This document shows, one piece after another, positions 10,996-22,188 of a stretch of 64,000 bases of DNA. Location of the stretch: assembly GCF_014839805.1 (NCBI RefSeq), contig NC_051131.1, forward strand, positions 13,008,913-13,072,912, given 5' to 3'. The position numbers were made by a program, and so were the translations under genes. Numbering within the stretch: the first letter of the stretch is position 1; each line of letters begins with the position of its first letter. The DNA comes from Manduca sexta. Lineage: Eukaryota > Arthropoda > Insecta > Lepidoptera > Sphingidae. The notes under the pieces are model-generated. The model was not told the origin of the DNA, did not search any database, and worked only from the letters and a program-made list of their open reading frames with translations.

Positions 10996-12289
10996 TTTGC
11001 GTAAAAAGAATTGCCATGTTGAATAATTTAAAATAATTTTAAAATTATCTTTGAATAATCAATTCGTCATAAACCCTGGTAAACAAATAGACAATTATCA
11101 TTAAGAACATGATTAAATTTTGGTTCACGCGAATTGCCATATCAAGTATGAACAACTGTGCGTAGGACGGCAATCTTGAATCCAGATATTAGCTAAATGA
11201 TCTCCACTGCCCAAACACGCAATACCAAAATAATCATGGAGGCATTGCAAGCTTGAACGAAAAGGAATATGAATTTAGGTAGAACTCTAGATTCTGACTC
11301 ACACAAAACAGCAAACTGTCGCCTAACTTTGGTTTTCAGTGAGACAATGCGCACACCGGTCGAGCCGTCCCATTCTATAGACCTACAGCATAACTGTACC
11401 ACATTAAATCCCTTTCAAACTCACAAACAGATATAATTCGTATATATGACAGTTATTAACACTACACTTAAAGTTGCACCGGCAACCATTGCACTTAGCT
11501 CAAAGGATCGCCGAATGAAAGTAATTTGCAATCCAATCTCCAAACTTGCAAAGCGACGGCTACTCAAATGCGCGAATTCAAAGGAATTATTACGTATTTG
11601 CATGGACAGTTCTGAATTTATATTAAACATTTAATTTTATGAAGAGTTGCCTATAAATAATAATTAACGAGGACTTATTTACAAGCTATGTGACATCTCA
11701 CACGTCACGTCACATTGAGAAGGATGTTGAGCTTGATAATGTTTAATTATTGGAAACATTAACTCTTGTATACTAGAATTCAAAATTACATGCACGCTGA
11801 TCTATGTCGGCATTAGAATCTCATGTTAGTAATTTATAGGTTTTTATGGGCTGTATTAATAGCAACTCAGTTTTGCTCTGAAGTATCATTTCAGATGGAA
11901 CGCTGTCAATTAAGGTCGGCATCTTGAGACAGTGTCTATTTTATAAACCCATATTAATATCAACTCAATCGACATTTTGAGTCGCAATATGTGACGGATT
12001 TTGATAGCTGAGTATTGTTTATGAAACAGCGCTGGCTCAGCTTAGATCAAGCTCTCAAATAGCAGCTTAGGTTTGGTTTAATAGTTCAATACCTTAAATG
12101 TCTATTTGAGATTTTACTCAAGAGTAAGATTGGTTTATACGACTTAAAATTCCATAGAAATTTCTAGAGGTCTGCCTACACAAAGATTTAAAGTATAAGA
12201 TTATGACGATACACAGAAAAAAACGTAGAAAAGTTCGTATTAATATTGGTTACAGTATATATTTAAAAAAATAATTTATAAACATACAT
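10996..12289. other. Unannotated AT-rich DNA
   Basis: No gene is supported. The segment at about 11839-11870 repeats the sequence just before the 10940 LINE tail ('tttttatgggctgtattaat'), hinting at a second truncated copy. Overlapping open frames on both strands at 11421-11634 show no domain. Confidence 0.45.
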
Positions 12290-12524
12290 TCGTCTTTTAT
12301 TCCCGAAAGGTTAAGTAGACGCGCAACTGTTGCACCTACTTTTCGCCAAGTGTGTTTTGTTACATGGTGTGATGGAGGCGAGCCTATCACCATATGGGCA
12401 CAAATTCTAGACTCCGGGCTGATACTGAGTAGAAAAAGCCAATATCACTTTGTCCTACCCGGGGTCGAACTCTAATCTAAGCTCTGCAATCGTACAGTAA
12501 TACAACTACGCCACCAAGACAGTC
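12290..12524 (-). mobile_element. SINE-1 copy
   Basis: The minus strand begins gactgtcttggtggcgtagt and keeps the B box region 'gagttcgaccccgggtagg' and the body 'ggcgaaaagtaggtgcaaca'. The 3' side runs into an AT-rich tail. Same family as 27547-27808. Confidence 0.75.
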
Positions 12525-13715
12525 TAAAAAACAATTCTCATTTCTATAACTAAGTATACATTATCAAACTTTAATCACTACAAAAGAAAGCTGATCATTC
12601 ATTGTCAATCACTCCACGATCTCCCATAAAAACGAACAATATGGGCAGTACCACCATGAAACAGGACAAGTTTTACCATCCCATCCGATAAAATCTCACG
12701 TACTAATCGCAATTACAAAGTAAGCTTAATTTTATTACCGTGTCGTTAACCTGTCGATGCATCGTTAATATCGTCCTTATGCCTTTGTCTTAAGGTATTT
12801 GTTAAAAGGCAGTAAAGTGAGAATACTTTATGCCGGTTCGTGGCTGTATATTCATTAGAAATTGGTTTTATTGTCTTGAAACGTAAGGGGAATAATCAGT
12901 TGGTGTTATTATTAGTGTTGAAAATGATTTCCCGAGGTAAAAATGGAGTCATCTTAAGTTAGACCTCTAACCATTGAAAACTGAGCTACAGCTCAAAATT
13001 AGTAGTTGGAACGTTTATGAAAGATTAGACAGGTTTTCCGTACATGTTGTAACAAATTGGCGCAAACCAATGTACTATAGGACTGTATGTTTCTAATTAA
13101 TTTTCATTTAAATAATGGAAAAACATGGCCTATTGTCTGGATAAAAATATTTTTGTGAGGGTATTTGTCAAATATTTGCTATAAAATAAACCGCAGTATA
13201 GATTTGAAATTGGAAAAAGGTAGAAAAGGTCTTAAAGGGTGCGTGATAATGTTCAGAGGTTAGCACAATCGCGAAAACACGTAACATTAAAAAGCAAAGG
13301 AAACATAATAATCTTCCAAATGCGGCGAAAGCGGATAATGTATGGTCCGAGAGCGGAACTTTATCCCCCCTCCCCCCAGACCGCTGCGAAATGTGTTCAC
13401 AATTATGTACGTGTGTAATATTAATGCAACGAGCCGCCGCAGATTTAATTTTGCGTAAATATGTTTGGGGTAATCCATGAACTGATCCACGTAAGTGGGT
13501 AAAGTTTGACGATTCATTTATAAGGCTTTGACTTTGAAGCTACTGCTGATTCTGAACATTCTTTGACTAAGTAGAGATACATTTCCTTGAATGCTTTTGA
13601 TTTGAAATGAAAATTCAGACAAACAACAAATAATACTAACTTTTTATTTCAGAATGTCAAGCGCAAGACAGTGAATTTCACTCATCTTTTCATTTACTAG
13701 TGCTATTATTTAAAA
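12525..13715. other. Unannotated DNA
   Basis: I see no gene. A GC-richer island at 13300-13520, with 'tccgagagcggaactttatc' and C-runs, stands out from the AT-rich surroundings and could be a conserved non-coding element. Nothing in the sequence proves it. Confidence 0.4.
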
Positions 13716-13716
13716 A

Positions 13717-13840
13717 AAAAAACAGCATGAAGTGAGGTGACATCCACAACTCGAAGATTGTGTAATAACATTATACTAGTGTTATTAACGAAGCTAAAAA
13801 ACAGCGTGAAGCGAGATGATTATCGACAACCTAAAGATAG
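13717..13840 (+). repeat. Two-copy direct repeat, ~79-bp spacing
   Basis: 'aaaaacagcatgaagtgagg' (13717) recurs diverged as 'aaaaacagcgtgaagcgaga' (13796), each followed by a related ~25-bp segment ending in 'aag.ttg' / 'aagatag'. It is an old local tandem duplication with no coding content. Confidence 0.5.
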
Positions 13841-14040
13841 TTCTATAAGACTTTTGGTACTACCGAAAACTTTGTTACCGAATAAAACGTGATGTACGTA
13901 ATACCTTACTAATGACTAAAGGCAGTTCGCTTCAGCGAGATTTTCACCTTGTAGTGTTAGTATGGATTTCACTGCGAATTCACAAGTGGATTCGATAGTG
14001 TGATCTTAAAGAAACCCAATTTTTTTCATACGTGCTCGGC

Positions 14041-14274
14041 AAAGCTACCCCACTGCACCTGATGGTAAGTGAAGTGGGGTCCAATAGAATGTCGACTGAC
14101 GAGAGATGATTACCCCTCGGCAGTCCACAGAATTATGCCGGCCTGTTGGAACTAGATATACTCAAACTGATCCCGGAACGCGACACTTATGTGGGCCACT
14201 ATGGCGAGTTTTAACATCTCGTGTAAAATGTTCGCTATCTGGGCTAATATAAAATACATCCTACCATCAGCAAT
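14041..14274 (+). repeat. Interspersed repeat A
   Basis: It contains 'cctgatggtaagtgaagtgg', 'gtcgactgacgagagatgat', 'ctgatcccggaacgcgacac' and the 3' end 'aaaatacatcctaccatcag'. It is close to full length and lacks the internal duplication of the 4508 copy. Confidence 0.75.
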
Positions 14275-14821
14275 AATAATTAACAGAGCCATTGATACAT
14301 AATTTGTTAAGAATATGTAATCGCCGAGAGCTCTTTACCTACGCCATCGACCACACGGAAGCGTTTCCGAGCAACGCGAATGTTCCTGCTAATAATGTTG
14401 TAATTAGGCTTTGAAATATGAAACAGTTAAGATAAGTGCATTTAAATGCGCAGTTTATACCTGGTATAAAATGTTATTTGAGAAGGGATTTATATTGTCA
14501 TTTATAACATAAGGTAAATTTATAAGTGGTAGGTAGAGGTACAACTATTCTCATGATGTAATAGGCTTTCGCTTTATCAAACATATTATCGTATACTCGA
14601 TTGTTCGTGATTATCATTAAACTATGTGCTATGGAGCTTGCTATGGAGAGAAGTGGACATAAAATGCGTGATCATAGCTTACAGGAGTTGTAGTGGTGGG
14701 TGTGAGGGCGGGAAAGTCTCGAAAAAAGTATGTGCTATTAAAGATATATTTCATGATACCCGAGCTTGTCTATTCCATTAGTCAATTTTCATAATTTAAC
14801 TAGCCTTGAGTTTTAACAGAA
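14275..14821. other. Unannotated AT-rich DNA
   Basis: No gene, repeat family or regulatory signal was recognised. Confidence 0.45.
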
Positions 14822-14958
14822 TGACACGGTGGTGTAGTTGTATTGCACGCGCGGCACAACAACGCTTAAGGTTTTGAGTTTGAATGCTAGGTCACGATAT
14901 TGGGTTTGATCACGCCTCTGCCTACCCCTTCTGGGATAAGGCGCGTATTGATTTTTAG
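14822..14958 (+). mobile_element. Degenerate SINE (SINE-2-like)
   Basis: It has a tRNA-like head 'cggtggtgtagttgtattgc', a decayed B box 'gagtttgaatgct' and the shared tail 'cacgcctctgcctacccctt'. It is shorter than the other copies. Confidence 0.55.
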
Positions 14959-15365
14959 TCGTAACAATAATTATAAAGCAACAGAAATAAAGCGAATATA
15001 CAAGTCCAGACATAAGGTAGATCATAGTATACTATAACCTTTACGTCAAGTAAATACTACACAGTCCATAGGTAACACGCCAATGTTTTACAACTCCGGT
15101 TTAAATCACTTTTTGAAACCTTTGTAAAATTCATAAAAAGCGTAATTTCATCCCACAAACAAAGGGGGCGCGTCAGTCGCTCACTTGTCATTCCGGGGCG
15201 GGCAGGGTCATTTGTAAAGGCATTATTCGCACCTGAGCGCGAACTGACCGCAAACAGAAGGTGGGCGATATAAATTAATATTGGGATTAGGTACGCCTTG
15301 TGAGGATGCGTAAAATTGCGCTTTTTAGACAGTAAGGCAGCTGCAGATCCAAAACAAAAACAAAC

Positions 15366-15602
15366 ATACATCACGCCTTTATTCCTGAATGGGTAGGTAG
15401 AGGTGTAACCAGGGTACCCACTTTTTGCCTGTGTGTTCCGTTTCATGATGTGATGGGGTCGAACCTATAGTCATATCAGACATAAATTCCAATCTCCGGG
15501 CCGAGGCTAAGAAGCAATACTCAATATCCCCTGGCCCGGCATTTGAACACAGGAGCTCAGAACGATGTCTCACCGTGCATACAACTACTCCAAGAGGCAG
15601 TC
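15366..15602 (-). mobile_element. SINE-1 copy
   Basis: The minus strand begins gactgcctcttggagtagtt, has 'gttcaaatgccgggccaggg' at the B box, and ends near 'caggaataaaggcgtgatgt'. The long minus-strand open frame over 15057-15446 partly reads this SINE and is not a gene. Confidence 0.75.
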
Positions 15603-16188
15603 AGACCTAAAACGAAGGCCGACAGAAACGAAACTTGACCGACTATACTTTCTAGTATAGGATTGGTAATGGCTAAATCAGTGTCCTCTAAGACTTATAT
15701 CTATAAGATAAATAGACATCTAAAAACAAAATGCACAATCACATAGCTATTTTATCAGTTCAAAACCTTCCCTTAAAAAGCATATAAAATAACTAATACA
15801 CGTAAAGTACAGGCCCAATAATTCTACGACAGAGAAGATACTTTCGGTGTAGGAGATAAAAACTCAATTGGATCAATTCAGTTCAACTAATAAAAGTTAG
15901 TTTTTTAATTTTCTACTCTAATAAGACTTAATAAAATCTAGAATCATTTATTTTCGCCATTCTCAGCGCAATTTTAGCGATCGCAACATCACCCTAACTC
16001 GTCCGGTCAGTGACCGAGGCTCAGATGTCGCCCACAATTCAACCGACCCACAACACTTTACGACAATGATGTCGTAAAAACGCATAATAATTACGATTCA
16101 GGCGCTTCCACACATGCCGTCCTGCATCAATATTAACACGCGTTATTCCAATTTTGGATCGACATGACCAAACATTTCTTTTTTTTCT
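15603..16188. other. Unannotated DNA
   Basis: No gene is visible. 15960-16090 is less AT-rich (tcggtccagt-like patches, 'aatgatgtcgtaaaaacgca') but shows no exon signals. Confidence 0.4.
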
Positions 16189-16426
16189 AAATAAAACTTA
16201 CGGATTATCGCGGTTTTTATAGGTAGTATAATTTTTGGCTGCCAAACTTCAAGACACTGTGACTTCATTCTACGTAAAACGGATCACCAATAGCTAAAAG
16301 AAAAAAAATATATAATTGTAAAATGTGGGTATATTATTGTAACTGAGTTTTCGGTTGACTAATACCTCAGTCCGTCCCATGACCACGAAGGCTGTAAAGT
16401 CTTCGAAACGTCAGGAGAATGTGATT
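16189..16426. mobile_element. MITE family T, partial
   Basis: The left arm 'aataaaacttacggattatc' and 'gcggtttttat' is followed by the family centre (tataattgtaaaatgtgggt) and the right inner arm 'gaaggctgtaaagtcttcga'. The left inner arm and right outer arm are degraded or lost. Confidence 0.65.
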
Positions 16427-17672
16427 TGCTCATTTAATTTCGATTTATATGGAAGCATAGATTAGAATGTGATTTTTATATTTAATCGGGTTATGAATTG
16501 ATGTGACGAGTAAAATACACTTAGAAATTACGAAGCAGGCCATTAATCTTTCTAAGTATCTATATAAAATAGAAACGAGATCAAGGATTAAGTAATTAAT
16601 TAATGATAATCATTACTTTAAGTTTTGTCTTGTAACTATTAGTGCCACATTGTTTTGAAGCCGTTTCTAACATCCCTTCACAACATCGACTACTCGAAAG
16701 GACAGTTATTCGTATAATGTTAATGAAATATATTCCTTATACAGCATACTTAACTATATACTTAAACAATGAAACTTATTTAGTCACTTACCCCACAACA
16801 CATCAACTCATTCGTCACTCAAATTTTCATCGTATAATTAAAAGAAAACACCTGTATCTAATATTTAAATTGAGGTAAAAGGTTTCACGCGGAACCCCTA
16901 ATTAAAGATTAAAGGGAATGCATAGGACGTTGATTAAAGAGTAGGCTTCGTGCCTCTCCCTTAATTACACGTCATCGGGACCTCCAACACACGTGCGACC
17001 TCTAACCTGGTTTGGCATATTTTGTAATGAGGATTGGGCGAGGAATGACGACATACTTACTTGATAGTTCACAATGGAGTTAAATATTGACGTAGATACG
17101 CAAAATACATTCAGCCCACAAAATGACACTTTTGAAATAGTGAAGAGTGAAGTCGTATTTTTGCTTATTGATATTCTATTTTATAGTATGTAATTAAAAA
17201 TTTCAAATTAACATATTTTGACTTGGATGTTTTTACTAATGGAAAATATAGACCTTATAGATTAATACTAATGGGGCAAAATCGGCTAATTTTCGATCAT
17301 ATTGTGGGTTCGATCTTTTTTGCATATCTACGGCCATTTACAAGACATTTTTAATAAATATGAATATGATAGTAGAGGGGACATTCTGTTTCCATAAATT
17401 CTGGCCTGACGTTATAGGATTGGAAATTTGACAATAATTAGGATATCTAAAAAATTACGACCAGATTGACTAGTATACCGAATAAAAACTCTTTTATTAA
17501 TCACCCACTTTCAAGCTGGATGCAGATTTTATGTTAAAAATATTTAGTAATTTTTTTATATATTCATAGTGTCCTACAAGAGTTTTTGGTGTCATTTGAA
17601 ATTCATCTCTTAAGGTAATCAAATGTCACCGGGATTATAATTAAATTAAGCAAACTAGTATATCAAAAATAA
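16427..17672. other. Unannotated AT-rich DNA
   Basis: No gene is supported. A GC-richer island at about 16960-17060 (ttacacgtcatcgggacctc) could be conserved non-coding DNA. The open frame at 16642-16878 has no recognised domain. Confidence 0.4.
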
Positions 17673-18160
17673 TCTATATATATAAAAATTAATTGCTGTT
17701 CGTTAGTCTCGCTAAAACTCGAGAACGGCTGAACGGATTTATCTTATCTTGGTCTTAAATTATTCGTGGAGGTCTAGGGAAGGTTTAAAAGGTGAGAAAA
17801 ATTCGAATAATTGCCGGGAAAATCCTCAAAACAGCATTTTTCTATTTCCCATACAAACGTTTTCTAACTAATACATAGAGTCAATTTGAGCTTTATTGCT
17901 ATTGTATAAAGTTCACTGTTGTCTAAGCAATGTAGGTGTGTTCCTAACATCAAAGCAGTGTGCGTTGGAGCACAGAATATAATAATGTAATGTCGCGTTC
18001 TGAAACTCAACAAAAGTGATATCGCGGACCCGACTAAATTGAACAGTCACAAAATTTAATATATCATTAGTTATTTGGTTGGCTTCACGATATTATTTCT
18101 TTTGTTTTACTTTAAAATGCATGTTTTCGTTATGGACAATTTTTGAGCTACTTTTGCATA
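17673..18160 (+). mobile_element. Helitron, 5' part only
   Basis: It starts A|TCTATATATATAAAAATT and continues with 'gagaacggctgaacggattt', typical of lepidopteran Helitron left ends. No CTAG end of its own is seen before the next Helitron begins at 18161. It is either 3'-truncated or interrupted by that insertion. Confidence 0.6.
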
Positions 18161-18660
18161 TCTATACTTATAATAAATCTGTAGAGAGGTCAATTCTGTA
18201 CATGAAATATATTTCCAGAATAACTGGGGGTGATTAGGGATCGATACTGATGCCAAAAATGCAATTAGTAAAATTTTTGTCTGTCTGTCTGTATAACCGT
18301 TATAGAAACAAAAACTACTCGACGGATTTTAACTTAACTTGGTACAATTATTTTTCATACTCCTGAGCTGGTTATAGTATACTTTTCATCACGCTACAAT
18401 TAATAGGAGCATAGCAGTGATGGAAAATGTTGGGAAAACGGGAGAAGTTACTCCATTTTTTAAGCTTCCGTCATTTCGTGTGCAACCTTAATGGTTAAAA
18501 GTTCCTTCGATTTCACCAGGATCCCATCTTCAGACCCTGACCGGACAATCGGACCACCTGCATACCACCATAAATTAAAAAAAACATCCCGACAAATTGA
18601 GCACCTCCTCCATTTTTGAAGTCCGAAATCCACGCGGGCGAAGCTGCGGGCGGAAGCTAG
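18161..18660 (+). mobile_element. Helitron, complete ends, 500 bp
   Basis: It starts A|TCTATACTTATAATAAATCT and ends GGGCGGAAGCTAG|T. The terminal hairpin is formed by 'cacgcgggcgaagctgcggg'. It carries the family middle 'aaaactactcgacggatttt'. It has no ORF. The left flank is the partial Helitron at 17673. Confidence 0.85.
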
Positions 18661-19011
18661 TTATACATATAATAAGTCTATAGATACAAAAAGTTGCATA
18701 TATCTTCTATAGACGCATATTATAACCACAGACTCGTATAGACCTCTAATATTTGCGTCCCTTAATATTAACAGAATTAATCACGGCTCAACATGCCGCA
18801 TGACCTCTGTTTATTGCTGGCTTGTTGATGGCCCTCATTTGGACCCGCCAGATTTGTTATATTAATGTCTCGGGTCATAGCGTATGCCCTTTGCGTGTGC
18901 GAGGACAGTCCTGCGTAAAGAATAGAGATGTCCTTGATTGAAGTTGCTTGGTAAACCTTTAAATCTCTGCGTTGGAAAGTGGGATTTTTAGAAGTTTAAT
19001 CATAAAACGAA
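18661..19011. other. Unannotated DNA
   Basis: No repeat family was recognised. 18780-18930 is relatively GC-rich ('ggccctcatttggacccgcc'), lacks stop-free coding frames of note, and may be conserved non-coding DNA. Confidence 0.4.
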
Positions 19012-19232
19012 GCGATAACCTGGTTGGGAGTGGACTACCGAGTCGAATGTCCGCAGATTCAAAACCCAAAGAAACGCACGTCTAACTTTAATAAAGATAT
19101 GCGAATATTCTTTGTGAATTATCGCTTGCTTCAACGGTGAAGGAAAACATCGTGAGGAAACCTGCATACCTGAAAAGTTCTCTATAAGAATTTTAAGGAT
19201 TTGTGAAGTTTACCAATCCGCACTTGCAGGTC
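19012..19232 (+). mobile_element. SINE-3 copy
   Basis: The head is 'gcgataacctggttgggagt', the B-box-like segment 'cagattcaaaaccc', and the body 'gaaggaaaacatcgtgagga' then 'tttaccaatccgcacttgca'. The 3' tail is lost. Confidence 0.75.
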
Positions 19233-19595
19233 TACATTTGAATTTGAGCACCAGGGTCACATTTATCAATATTAAAGATGCAGCCAGTATTCAAATGTTA
19301 AGAGCAACCAAACTCGGCCTACTTTAAAAAATCTATTTAACAGCCGCAAGTTGTTTGGGCAGTAAACTTCACTCTATGGAGATCAAAGGGTACACAAGCG
19401 GCTCACCCGGCATCGCCTGCCCGCACCTGTTGCGGTTCTGAGAACAGCATTTTTAAGTGTTCCGCCGCGACCCGGACATTATTAACCGTGGATATAGTGG
19501 GCGGATGTTTGGTCTATGTTGTGATTGTTGGTTTAAGAAACCATAGTTTGAAAAGATGGTAGGAACACTTTTTTAAAGGAAGAAAAGAAAGAAAG

Positions 19596-19720
19596 AAAAT
19601 ATTTATTTATAACAAGCAAAATTACATAATTACCAAATACCTAAATCTATGTCCTCGGCATAAAAGCGACCCCAGCTCAGGATATGGTGATAAAAACCCA
19701 GCGCTGATCTTCCGCTGGGC
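19596..19720 (+). mobile_element. LINE/retroposon tail fragment
   Basis: 'aatatttatttataacaagc' then 'ctcaggatatggtgataaaa' and 'acccagcgctgatcttccgc' resemble a common lepidopteran retroposon 3' region. The parent is not identified; no ORF. Confidence 0.4.
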
Positions 19721-19879
19721 CGTTTTATAATGTCACGGGTGCCAAAGGCATAAACAGTGAAAAACTAAAAGCTAACGAGCATCATGAATGCCCCGTGCAA
19801 ATCATGCACCAAAATGCATGGGCGAAAGTGTACACATCCAGATCACGAAGGTAAGAAAATAAACATTATAATATATATA

Positions 19880-19960
19880 TGTCAAGAGGAGCAAGTCGCT
19901 CGCCTGATGGTCAATACGATCGCTCATAGAATAAAGGCACCCGAACTTGAAATTATAAAG
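19880..19960 (+). repeat. Repeat D-like fragment
   Basis: 'gcaagtcgctcgcctgatgg' followed by 'tcaatacgatcgctcataga' matches the start shared by repeats B and D (46600). Only ~80 bp are present, next to a reversed repeat A. Confidence 0.45.
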
Positions 19961-20002
19961 ACATGGCGTTATACTGAGCTCCACATGAAACATCACATTT
20001 TA

Positions 20003-20224
20003 CTGGTGGTAGGATATATTTTATATCCGCCCGGATAGTGACCACCGTAGACAAGGTATTAGAACCCGCCTTAGTGGCCCACGTAAGTGTGTCGCGTTCC
20101 GGGATCAGTCTTTTTATATCCGGTTCCAATAGGCCGGCATAATTGTGTCGACTGTCGATTAATCAACACTCATCAGTCGACATTCGATTGGACTCCAATC
20201 CACTTACCATCAGGTGCAGTGGAC
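20003..20224 (-). repeat. Interspersed repeat A
   Basis: It lies in reverse orientation: the plus strand reads 'ggtaggatatattttatatc', 'gtcgcgttccgggatcag' and 'catcaggtgcagtgga'. Part of the centre is shortened. Confidence 0.7.
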
Positions 20225-20964
20225 TTTTTTTTTATCTTATTGTTGAGGTTAAGTCACAAAATACTAAGTTTACACTGAGAGTTCACAACTTTAATTACCT
20301 CATATCGGGAACATAACAGTGCTGGTATAACGTTGCTTAGCGGCTAAAATAGACACCACGATAGTAACTATCCATCGAGACTGTTCAATACGAGAGACCT
20401 ATCACTGTAGTACAATGATTGTTTCATTTATCTTTCTCCGTAAACTAATTGATTTCAAAACAAAATTGAAATTGTTCTCCAAAATTAATGTTTGCGAACT
20501 AAACTTTTGTACTGAAATATTTGTGGCTCAAACATCCGTTTGAAAGTAAGTTTTTTATATCAAGTTATAAGGTCTAAAATATAATTGAAGGATAAAATGG
20601 GAAGGGTTTACGCATGATACGAGGTATCTCGTCATTAGAAATCAAAGGGTTACAAACTTTTCAAACTTTGTGATGTTTCAAAATCAAAACACGGCACGTT
20701 ACTTTAAAAATAAATATTAAACTAAAAGAGAAAGAATGGATTTACAAAATTCTTGCAAAAGTGTCAGCTGATATTCATGGATTCGACATCATATACAAAT
20801 TCTGGAGTCACATTGAACGCAGGACGAAGAAATTTACTTTATGTTAATAACTTTGGCTCGCATACAAAGGTCTGTTTTGTCAAATATCACCATATTGAAT
20901 ATCTGTTTGCAAAGCTAAGTAGAAATCTTATGTTCTAGTATGTAGAAAATTGGAACTAGTATAA
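20225..20964. other. Unannotated AT-rich DNA
   Basis: I see no gene, repeat family or signal that I can support. Confidence 0.45.
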
Positions 20965-21146
20965 ATTATTAAAGATGTAAGTTTGTGAGTACAAACTCAA
21001 GAAACAATTGTTTGTAGGGGCTAATCTCTGAAACTGCTGAACCGATTTTGAATATTTTTTACTAATTGAAGCTATATTACCCCTGAGTGCTATAGGCTAC
21101 TTTTTATCCCGGAAAACCTCTCAAGCGGGTGGCGCTGGCAAAAGCA
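20965..21146 (+). mobile_element. Degenerate Helitron relic
   Basis: 'aaactgctgaaccgattttg' followed by 'ctactttttatcccggaaaa' and 'aagcgggtggcgctggcaaa' follow the order of Helitron 3' halves here. The CTAG terminus is mutated (caaaagcatt). Confidence 0.5.
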
Positions 21147-22043
21147 TTACATAAATTTATAATATCTTAGAATAAAGTAGGACAACATCGTGCAATGCTT
21201 CCTAATCGAAAGGTCTAGATGGTTTTACTGTTTACAGGCAGTTATAATTTACATTAAATCAATCAACATACTCCTCTAATTAATTAATGAAAGACATATA
21301 AAGTCCTGTCTTCCGTAAACATCCGAGTATTAAGGCATAATTAGGGGCTAAATAAGTCTAAAGGGTTTCCAGGGATGCCCTATCCACTTATTGTTTTAAA
21401 TAAATTCCTAAACACACATATTTCGTAGGGGATCGACATCAAAGGAATTCCCTCTATTTATTTTACGGAGGTCTTTGAATAAATGTTGGAAAGACGAATG
21501 TAAATTAATGAGTTTGAATACTGGGATGCTAATTAAATATATGGTGAAACTACAATAAATAATTGACTTTTAGGTATAGCGCCGACGCATTAGGTTAAAC
21601 TTAATGTATTGTAGAATAAAAAATATTTTTTTTTTATCATAGTGCTAACCGAAAGAACTTTATCATCTATATATTAGAGGCCCAGCAGTGGAAACCATTT
21701 ATTACAATAAAAACAAACAAACAGACATAACTATCCATTAAGTTTTATTATGTAAATACCAAAACCCAAAGAGAAGCGACGCGTTCAACAATTAATTCCG
21801 TAACATTAATACACGAGAGGCCATTACAAACGAAGCGAACCCGGTAGTTCAATGCGATATAGAAATAAGAAACAATTACAAGACATAGGGGACGTGTCTT
21901 AGATTATCCATATCGTGTGTTCGCACTGGACTTGAAAACGCTGCGGTTTTACGACCTAAGAATTAATAACTGAAATAAAATATTCAAATCAATATTATTT
22001 GATTTTTATGTGGTTGCGTGTTTCTTTTCCCGATCTTTATTTA
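21147..22043. other. Mostly unannotated; LINE-tail hint
   Basis: At about 21672 'gaggcccagcagtggaaacc' resembles LINE 3' ends such as the one at 10940. Otherwise the DNA is AT-rich and shows nothing gene-like. Confidence 0.35.
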
Positions 22044-22188
22044 TTAGGTTTTGCCTGCGGCTCGGCCAGCGTGTAAAAGTATTCCAGGATAAAAGTAGCA
22101 GGATAAAAAATCGAAATTGGTATAGTAGTTTCTGAGATTGGAACAAATTCTTCAGCTTTATGTATAAAAACTATATTAATGTATAGTG
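22044..22188 (-). mobile_element. Degenerate Helitron relic
   Basis: The plus strand reads 'ttaggttttgcctgcggctc' (decayed CTAG end) through 'atagtagtttctgagattgg' to 'attaatgtatagtga', the expected reverse order. Internal deletions are likely. Confidence 0.5.

Noticed and set aside
15057..15446. 129-codon minus-strand ORF
   Set aside because: Its N-terminal part reads a SINE-1 copy in reverse; the rest shows no domain.
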